Assembly: GCA_017428805.1 (NCBI GenBank)
Contig: JAFRQC010000188.1
Coordinates: 1-10,187 of the forward strand
DNA length: 10,187 nucleotides
Reading direction: 5' to 3'
Source of the DNA: Prevotella sp.
GTDB taxonomy: Bacteria > Bacteroidota > Bacteroidia > Bacteroidales > Bacteroidaceae
Shown: positions 5,558-10,187 of the stretch, one piece after another
Position numbering within the stretch: the first letter of the stretch is position 1
Layout: each line of letters starts with the position of its first letter
Notes under the pieces: model-generated
What the model saw: only the letters and a program-made list of their open reading frames with translations
What the model was told of the DNA's origin: nothing
Databases searched by the model: none
Translations under genes and position numbers: made by a program

Positions 5558-5572
5558 CACAATAAGTAGCAT

Positions 5573-5597
5573 AAATCTCACCGATTAACACAGATTA
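5573..5597. repeat. Degenerate CACGAATTA-family repeat upstream of mdh
   Basis: AAATCTCACCGATTAACAC followed by AGATTA resembles the decayed arm at 7238-7265, sharing the exact 9-mer AAATCTCAC, and keeps the CACnnATTA rhythm. The similarity is partial, so this is a tentative member of the family. Confidence 0.35.
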
Positions 5598-5631
5598 ATA
5601 GTCAAAAGGATGGATATACATTTTTTTTTCG

Positions 5632-5639
5632 TATCTTTG
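5632..5639 (+). promoter_or_regulatory. mdh promoter -7 box
   Basis: A perfect TATCTTTG on the plus strand, 41 nt before the mdh ATG, preceded by nine T residues and CG. No clear TTTG is present 19-20 bp upstream. The 13-mer TTTCGTATCTTTG here also occurs on the other strand in the proximal promoter of the divergent sulfotransferase gene, so the 191-bp gap is a divergent promoter region. Confidence 0.65.
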
Positions 5640-5680
5640 CAGCACTTTTGATACAACTTATTAAATTATAATTATACATT

Positions 5681-6673
5681 ATGGCATTTTTAACGAACGA
5701 AAAATTGACCATCGTCGGCGCAGCCGGTATGATTGGTTCGAACATGGCTCAGTCTGCCCTGATGATGGGTCTGACAAGTGAAATCTGTCTTTACGACGTA
5801 TTCTCTCCCGAGGGTGTAGCCGAGGAGATGCGCCAGAGTGGCTTCGACGATGTGAACATCGTGGCTACCACCGACGCTGAGGAGGCTTTCAAGGGTGCTA
5901 AGTACATCATCTCTTCTGGTGGTGCTCCCCGTAAGGCCGGCATGACCCGTGAGGATCTGCTCGCTGGTAACTGTAAGATTGCTGAGGAACTCGGCCAGAA
6001 CATCAAGAAGTTCTGCCCCGATGTGAAGCACGTGGTGATCATCTTCAACCCCGCTGACCTCACTGGTCTGGTGACACTGCTCTATTCTGGTCTGAAGCCC
6101 GGACAGGTGACAACCCTCGCAGGTCTTGACACCACCCGTCTGCAGAGCGCACTGGCCAAGAAGTTCGGTGTGATGCAGAATCAGATCACTGGTTGCGCTA
6201 CATACGGTGGCCACGGTGAGCAGATGGCCGTCTTCGGCAGCCACGTGGAGATCGCAGGCCGCAAGCTGACAGACATCATCGGTACAGCAGAGTTCCCCGC
6301 AGAGGAGTGGGAGCAGATGAAGGTTGACGTCACCAAGGGTGGTGCGAAGATCATCGAGCTCCGCGGACGTTCTTCTTTCCAGAGCCCCAGCTACCTCTCT
6401 GTTGAGATGATCCGTGCAGCCATGGGTGGTGAGCCCTTCCGCTTCCCCGTTGGAACGTATGTGAAGACCGACAAGTACGACCACATCATGATGGCCATGA
6501 AGACCACCATGACTGCTGAGGGTGCCAAGTTCGAGGTTCCTCAGGGTACTGCCGAGGAGAACGCCAAACTGGATCAGAGCTACGAGCACCTCTGCAAGAT
6601 GCGCGACGAGCTGGTGACACTGAACATCGTTCCTCCCATCGCTGAGTGGAACAAGATCAATCCGAACCTGTAA
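5681..6673 (+). CDS. mdh: Malate dehydrogenase
   Basis: A 330-residue NAD-dependent malate dehydrogenase of the LDH/MDH superfamily, converting oxaloacetate and malate. In a fermentative Bacteroidales it would feed the reductive path to fumarate and succinate. The Rossmann motif is GAAGMIG (13-19), and D39 in LYDV favours NAD over NADP. Substrate residues are R84 and R90 in GGAPRKAGMTRED, where an arginine at the mobile loop indicates malate, N123, and the catalytic pair D150/R153 (GLDTTR) and H178 (GGHGEQ). FNPADLTGLV replaces the FTNPLD form of many MDHs. The ATG at 5681 follows an AT-rich leader without a Shine-Dalgarno sequence, as usual in this phylum. Its codon use gives a long open antisense frame, typical of a highly expressed gene. 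The gamma-CA gene follows 35 nt later and is probably co-transcribed. Confidence 0.95.
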   Translation: MAFLTNEKLTIVGAAGMIGSNMAQSALMMGLTSEICLYDVFSPEGVAEEMRQSGFDDVNIVATTDAEEAFKGAKYIISSGGAPRKAGMTREDLLAGNCKIAEELGQNIKKFCPDVKHVVIIFNPADLTGLVTLLYSGLKPGQVTTLAGLDTTRLQSALAKKFGVMQNQITGCATYGGHGEQMAVFGSHVEIAGRKLTDIIGTAEFPAEEWEQMKVDVTKGGAKIIELRGRSSFQSPSYLSVEMIRAAMGGEPFRFPVGTYVKTDKYDHIMMAMKTTMTAEGAKFEVPQGTAEENAKLDQSYEHLCKMRDELVTLNIVPPIAEWNKINPNL

Positions 6674-6678
6674 TCGAC

Positions 6679-6704
6679 AACGGATTACACGAATTACACG
6701 GATT
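6679..6704. repeat. Solo repeat arm between mdh and the gamma-CA gene
   Basis: Three 9-bp units (AACGGATTA, CACGAATTA, CACGGATTG) fill almost the whole 35-nt gap. They match one arm of the palindromes at 7238-7309 and 7821-7893, with two A-to-G changes, but no facing arm is present. It ends 4 nt before the ATG at 6709. Confidence 0.75.
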
Positions 6705-6708
6705 GATT

Positions 6709-7221
6709 ATGGCTTTAATCAAATCATATCGCGGTCTCGCTCCCAAGTGGGGGCGAGACTGTTATTTCAGTGAGAACGCCACGATTGTGGGAGACGTGAC
6801 GATGGGCGACGAGTGCTCAGTATGGTTCAATGCCGTCGTCCGTGGCGACGTGGCTCCTATCACCATCGGCAACTGCACGAATATCCAAGACGGAAGTTGT
6901 GTCCACGTGACCTTTGACACGGGTCCCACGCATATTGGCTCGTATGTCACCATCGGTCACAATGTCACCGTTCATGCCTGTACCATCCACGACCACGCCC
7001 TTATCGGCATGGGCTCTACCCTACTCGACGGCTGTGAGGTGGGCGAAGGCAGCATCGTGGCAGCAGGTGCCCTCGTGCTCCAGAACACGAAGATCCCTGC
7101 CGGTGAGATCTGGGGTGGCGTACCTGCGAAGTACCTCAAACCCGTCCGCCCAGGACAGACAGACAACGCCGAGCACTACGTAGCGTACTCGAAGTACTAT
7201 TTGAATGAAGACAAAGAATAG
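6709..7221 (+). CDS. Gamma-carbonic anhydrase family protein (left-handed beta-helix)
   Basis: A 170-residue hexapeptide-repeat protein of the gamma-class carbonic anhydrase/YrdA/PaaY family. The left-handed beta-helix coils run from about 22 to 140 (ATIVGDV, CSVWFNAVVRGD, PITIGNCTNIQD, THIGSYVTIGHNV, ALIGMGSTLLDGCEVGEGSIVAAGALV). The three predicted zinc ligands are present, H66 (SCVHV), H84 (IGHN) and H89 (VHAC), as are R45 and D47 of the RGD and Q60/D61. The C-terminal helix (about 150-170) is normal. The ATG at 6709 is chosen because an upstream in-frame start at 6646 lies inside mdh and would read the repeat as protein. CO2 hydration is plausible, but many members have no measurable activity, so the substrate is open. 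It sits downstream of mdh and converges on nrdG. Confidence 0.87.
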   Translation: MALIKSYRGLAPKWGRDCYFSENATIVGDVTMGDECSVWFNAVVRGDVAPITIGNCTNIQDGSCVHVTFDTGPTHIGSYVTIGHNVTVHACTIHDHALIGMGSTLLDGCEVGEGSIVAAGALVLQNTKIPAGEIWGGVPAKYLKPVRPGQTDNAEHYVAYSKYYLNEDKE

Positions 7222-7237
7222 CTTCGTTTTTTAAGAA

Positions 7238-7309
7238 ACCACGAATTACACAAATCTCACTAATTATTCTGTGCGCAGCCAAATTCGTGTAATTCGTGTA
7301 ATTCGTGGT
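7238..7309. repeat. Palindromic repeat element A (28-bp arms, one decayed)
   Basis: The right arm (7282-7309) is three units of ATTCGTGTA type ending in GGT. The left arm (7238-7265) matches its reverse complement at 24 of 28 positions. The 16-nt loop contains TGCGCAGCC. It occupies the gap between the convergent gamma-CA and nrdG genes and ends 3 nt from the nrdG stop codon, so the hairpin might protect both 3' ends. There is no T run after either arm, which argues against a classical terminator. Confidence 0.85.
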
Positions 7310-7312
7310 CTA

Positions 7313-7810
7313 TTATACATCAATGTTCGGCTGCCAGAGGATGGTCTTGCCAGCATAGAGCGAGGCAGAGACATCGATGAGGCGTTGATTGGAAGAGCCT
7401 CGGAACAAGAGGTCAGGGTCACGCAGTTTCTCGATGAACGGACCATCCACCAACACATCGAGCTGTTCCAGCAGTTCGCGCTGGTCCTCATGGATCAGGC
7501 TTTCAAACGTAAAGCCCGTATAGCACCAGATGTCCTTGTTCGACTGTTCGTGGATCGCCCTTGCCAGTTCGGCGAAGCCTGCCGCCTGATACATCGGGTC
7601 GCCTCCTGAGAATGTCACATTGGCGAAAGGGTCGGCCAGAATGATACGCATCAACTCTGCCGTCGACATTTCTCGTCCGCCATTGAAATCCCATGACTGG
7701 GGATTATGACAGCCCGGACACTTATGACTGCAGCCAGCACAATAGATGGAGGTCCGGAACCCCGGACCATCCACCATCGTATCCTCGATTATGTCCAATA
7801 CACGAATCAT
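7313..7810 (-). CDS. nrdG: Anaerobic ribonucleotide reductase activating protein
   Basis: A 165-residue radical SAM activase that uses a 4Fe-4S cluster and S-adenosylmethionine to install the glycyl radical on NrdD. The cluster motif CxxxCxxC is C27, C31 and C34 (CSHKCPGC), preceded by the family signature DGPGFRTSIYCAGC. The SAM-binding FSGGDP follows near residue 70, and WCYTGFTFE and the DVLVDGPFIEKLRD block are typical of NrdG. Length is normal (about 155-175). The ATG at 7810 is chosen because the longer frame from 7834 would translate repeat element B, and MIRVLDIIEDTMVDGPG is the usual N-terminus. nrdD lies upstream at 88 nt, and the two are probably one transcript. A 28-bp palindrome fills that gap and ends 10 nt before this ATG, with no Shine-Dalgarno sequence. 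Confidence 0.95.
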   Translation of the reverse strand: MIRVLDIIEDTMVDGPGFRTSIYCAGCSHKCPGCHNPQSWDFNGGREMSTAELMRIILADPFANVTFSGGDPMYQAAGFAELARAIHEQSNKDIWCYTGFTFESLIHEDQRELLEQLDVLVDGPFIEKLRDPDLLFRGSSNQRLIDVSASLYAGKTILWQPNIDV

Positions 7811-7820
7811 ATATTCTTCA

Positions 7821-7893
7821 ACCACGAATTTCACGAATTACACGAATTTGGGCTGCGCATTGATTAATTCGTGTAATTCGTGAAATTCGTGGT
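7821..7893. repeat. Palindromic repeat element B (perfect 28-bp arms)
   Basis: Arms 7821-7848 and 7866-7893 are exact reverse complements over 28 bp around a 17-nt loop that contains GGCTGCGCA. Each arm is built of three 9-bp units (CACGAATTT, CACGAATTA, CACGAATT). It fills the nrdD-nrdG gap. In the mRNA it would be a very stable hairpin, ending 10 nt before the nrdG start codon. It is oriented opposite to element A, judged by the shared loop 9-mer. Confidence 0.93.
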
Positions 7894-7898
7894 CTTAA

Positions 7899-10163
7899 TT
7901 ATTCATTGCCGAAAAGATCTTTTGTTCCGTGGTCGATGTGTGTCACACGGTCGTTGAGTTCTGCGAGCTTGCCCGAGTTCCAGCGGTCTGTTGTTCCCAC
8001 TAGATAGCCCGTGATACGCTGCAGCTTGTCGATGTTCTTCGAACCGCACTTCGGACAGGTGTCGAGATGATCATCCGCATTCTCATAACCGCAGTCCATA
8101 CAACGGTTACGATTGTGGTTCACGGAACCATAGCCCATGTCCAGCTGATCCATCATGTCCACCACGCTCATGATCACCTGCGGGTTGTGGGTGGCGTCGC
8201 CGTCTATCTCCACATAGAAGATATGTCCGCCACGCGTCATCTCATGATAAGGTGCCTCCACCTCCGCCTTATGACGGGCAGAACACTTATAGTAAACAGG
8301 CACGTGGTTCGAGTTGGTGTAGTAGTCACGATCCGTCACGCCAGGGATAGAACCGAACTCCTTGCGGTCCTTCTTCGTAAACTTACCGCTCAGACCCTCT
8401 GCAGGTGTGGCGAGCACGGAGTAGTTATGATGATACTGCTCGCAGAAATCGTTGATGCGCTGACGCATATAACTGACGATCTTCAATCCCAGTTCCTGAC
8501 TCTCAGCACTCTCGCCATGATGCTTACCCGTGAGGGCTACCAGACACTCTGCCAGTCCGATGAAACCGATGCCGAGGGTACCCTGATTGATCACGCTCTC
8601 GATGGTATCATAAGGCTTCAGCTTATCGGCACCGATCCAGAGGCTCTTCATCAGCAGGGGGAACTGCTTGGCGAAGGCGGTCTTCTGGAACTGGTAACGG
8701 TCGTCGAGCTGCTTGGCAGCCACTTCGAGCATGTGGTCGAGCTTGGCGAAGAACAACGCCACGCGCTTATCCTTCACCTCCTGAGTCAACTCTTCACTTT
8801 TCACTTCCAACATGCACTCGATGGCGAGCTTCACGATATTGATGGTCGTGAACGAGAGGTTACCACGTCCGATGGAAGTCTTCGGTCCGAAACGGTTCTC
8901 AAACACACGGGTACGACAACCCATCGTGGCCACCTCGTGTATATAGCGCTTCGGATCGTCAGCCCGCCAGTCGCTGTCCTGGTTGTAGGAGGCATCGAGG
9001 TTCAGGAAGTTGGGGAAGAACCTGCGGGCCGTCACCTTACAGGCGAGCTGATAGAGGTCGAAGTTACGGTCCTCAGGGAGATAGTTCACACCCCGCTTCT
9101 TCTTCCAGATCTGGATGGGGAAGATGGCTGTCTCGCCATTACCCACGCCCTCGTAGGTGGAGAGCAGGATCTCACGCATGATGCAACGGCCCTCCGCACT
9201 TGTGTCCGTACCATAATTAATAGAGGAGAACACCACCTGGTTACCACCACGCGAGTGGATGGTGTTCATGTTGTGGATAAATGCCTCCATCGCCTGATGC
9301 ACACGACCCACGGTCTTATTGATGGCATGCTGCTGGGCACGCTCCTTACCTGTCAGTCCGTCGAGCGGCTTCTTGATATAGTCCATCAGCGGCTCGTCGT
9401 ACAAGTCCTTATAACTCTCGCCGTTCAGGTCTTCCAAGGCCTTCAGTTCCTCCACATAACTCATCCGCACATAAGGGGCGAGGTAGAAGTCGAAGGCAGG
9501 GATGGCCTGACCACCATGCATCTCGTTCTGACAGCACTCCATCGAGATACAGGCCAGCACCGATGCCGTCTCAATACGACGGGCTGGGCGCGAGGCACCA
9601 TGACCAGCGATGAAGCCGCAGTTCAGGATATTATCCAACGGGTGCTGCACACAGGTGAGCGACTTCGTCGGATAGTAGTCCTTATCGTGGATGTGCATAT
9701 AATTCTTCTCCACGGCCTCACGGGTCTCCTCCGACAACAGATAGTCATCGACAAAGGGCTTCGTGGTCTCCGAGGCGAACTTCATCATCATGCCGGCGGG
9801 GGTGTCGGCATTCATGTTTGCATTCTCACGCGTCACGTCAGTGCTCTTGATGTTCACAATATCGAGGAACACCTCACGGGTCTTTGCTTTACGGGCCACA
9901 CTGCGCTGATGGCGGTAGGCGATATACTTCTGGGCCACATCCTTACGGCTCGACTTCATCAGCTCCACCTCCACCAGGTCCTGGATCTGCTCCACCGTCA
10001 TCTGACTCTCGCCACCCTGGGCGATGTGGTCTGTGATCTGATACAACAGCCGTTCATCCTCACCCTTGTCAGTATGGAGCATGGCCTTACGGATGGCAGC
10101 CATAATCTTCTGCTCATTGAATCCCACGATGCGTCCGTCACGCTTTACTACAGTTTGAATCAT
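7899..10163 (-). CDS. nrdD: Anaerobic ribonucleoside-triphosphate reductase
   Basis: A 754-residue class III ribonucleotide reductase, making dNTPs for DNA synthesis without oxygen, with NrdG as activase. The N-terminal ATP-cone (about 3-92, VVKRDGRIVGFNEQKI) senses ATP/dATP. The barrel domain carries YMHIHDKDYYP (155-164), the HGGQAIPAFDF block (216-226) and the active-site cysteine C416 in MGCR. The C-terminus has four zinc cysteines, C688, C691, C703 and C706, and the glycyl radical site G719 in RITGYLVG. Length is normal or slightly long. Residues 452-461 (LEVKSEELTQ), encoded by a region with a 7-bp AGTGAAA repeat, look like an in-frame extra segment. The ATG at 10163 gives the standard ATP-cone start. 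Only 24 nt of upstream sequence is present, so promoter and regulation cannot be judged. nrdG follows, separated by repeat element B. Confidence 0.97.
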   Translation of the reverse strand: MIQTVVKRDGRIVGFNEQKIMAAIRKAMLHTDKGEDERLLYQITDHIAQGGESQMTVEQIQDLVEVELMKSSRKDVAQKYIAYRHQRSVARKAKTREVFLDIVNIKSTDVTRENANMNADTPAGMMMKFASETTKPFVDDYLLSEETREAVEKNYMHIHDKDYYPTKSLTCVQHPLDNILNCGFIAGHGASRPARRIETASVLACISMECCQNEMHGGQAIPAFDFYLAPYVRMSYVEELKALEDLNGESYKDLYDEPLMDYIKKPLDGLTGKERAQQHAINKTVGRVHQAMEAFIHNMNTIHSRGGNQVVFSSINYGTDTSAEGRCIMREILLSTYEGVGNGETAIFPIQIWKKKRGVNYLPEDRNFDLYQLACKVTARRFFPNFLNLDASYNQDSDWRADDPKRYIHEVATMGCRTRVFENRFGPKTSIGRGNLSFTTINIVKLAIECMLEVKSEELTQEVKDKRVALFFAKLDHMLEVAAKQLDDRYQFQKTAFAKQFPLLMKSLWIGADKLKPYDTIESVINQGTLGIGFIGLAECLVALTGKHHGESAESQELGLKIVSYMRQRINDFCEQYHHNYSVLATPAEGLSGKFTKKDRKEFGSIPGVTDRDYYTNSNHVPVYYKCSARHKAEVEAPYHEMTRGGHIFYVEIDGDATHNPQVIMSVVDMMDQLDMGYGSVNHNRNRCMDCGYENADDHLDTCPKCGSKNIDKLQRITGYLVGTTDRWNSGKLAELNDRVTHIDHGTKDLFGNE
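8791..8807 (-). repeat. 7-bp-period repeat inside nrdD
   Basis: On the minus strand GAAGTGAAAAGTGAAGA contains AGTGAAA followed directly by AGTGAAG, continuing as AGTTGAC. It encodes part of the LEVKSEELT segment. Short and possibly chance, but it coincides with a length difference I infer relative to other NrdD proteins. Confidence 0.4.
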
Positions 10164-10187
10164 ATCTATAAACTTTGAACTTTAAAC

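Noticed and set aside
5690..6589. A 299-codon open frame on the minus strand opposite mdh
   Set aside because: Antisense shadow of a highly expressed gene. The translation is low-complexity His/Leu/Thr and mdh on the plus strand is unambiguous.
6646..6708. A 21-codon longer N-terminus for the gamma-CA protein overlapping mdh
   Set aside because: The extension would be coded by the end of mdh in another frame and by the repeat arm; the protein starting MALIKSY matches family length.
7811..7834. An 8-codon longer N-terminus for NrdG
   Set aside because: The extra codons are translated from the repeat arm and the gap, and the start at 7810 gives the conserved family N-terminus.
7238..7893. The two palindromes as a CRISPR array or as intrinsic terminators
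   Set aside because: There are only palindromic arms with a 9-bp internal period and no spacers of uniform length, and neither palindrome is followed by a T run.
8067..10178. A 703-codon open frame on the plus strand opposite nrdD
   Set aside because: It is an antisense shadow of nrdD produced by codon bias. Its translation is rich in His, Leu, Val and Thr, resembles no family I know, and nrdD itself has all catalytic residues.

Overview
The window reads as a chromosomal core-genome segment of a Bacteroidales bacterium, most likely Prevotella or a close relative. Three things support this. Promoters have the Bacteroidetes form, a TTTG/TTGG box about 19-20 bp upstream of TAnnTTTG (for example TAACTTTG at 2117-2124 and 500-507 on the minus strand). 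Shine-Dalgarno sequences are absent from nearly all starts. The gene order rpsU-xerC-hpf followed by four tRNAs that normally precede tuf is, as I recall it, typical of the phylum. I see no phage, transposase, CRISPR or defence gene. No stretch longer than about 190 bp lacks a gene.

Layout. 1-550 (minus): tRNA-Thr(UGU), tRNA-Tyr(GUA), tRNA-Gly(UCC) and tRNA-Thr(GGU), in that transcription order, behind their own strong promoter and running off the left edge, where tuf (EF-Tu) would be expected. 548-2150 (minus): rpsU (bS21), xerC (tyrosine recombinase) and hpf (ribosome hibernation factor), behind a near-consensus promoter. 2172-5489 (minus): an arylsulfotransferase-family lipoprotein followed after 3 nt by a three-domain aminopeptidase P, ending in a likely terminator. 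5681-7221 (plus): malate dehydrogenase and a gamma-type carbonic anhydrase-like protein. 7313-10163 (minus): the anaerobic ribonucleotide reductase nrdD and its activase nrdG.

How the genes work together. The left block is translation: tRNAs, a small-subunit protein and a hibernation factor, with the chromosome-dimer recombinase between them. The right block fits an anaerobe: malate dehydrogenase for the reductive branch to fumarate and succinate, a gamma-CA fold protein that may hydrate or release CO2/bicarbonate, and the oxygen-sensitive glycyl-radical ribonucleotide reductase with its activase. The sulfotransferase lipoprotein is the most accessory-like gene.

No clearly new multi-gene system is visible. 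The most unusual content is non-coding or repeat-derived. A family of 9-bp-period repeats (unit CACGAATTA) forms a perfect 28-bp hairpin 10 nt before nrdG and a second, inverted copy after nrdG. Other 9-bp-period runs lie after pepP and inside the pepP coding sequence. hpf has a strong Shine-Dalgarno sequence, unlike the other genes here, and shares an operon with the bS21 gene. The tRNA-Gly(UCC) appears to have replaced the usual G19-C56 elbow pair with A19-U56.
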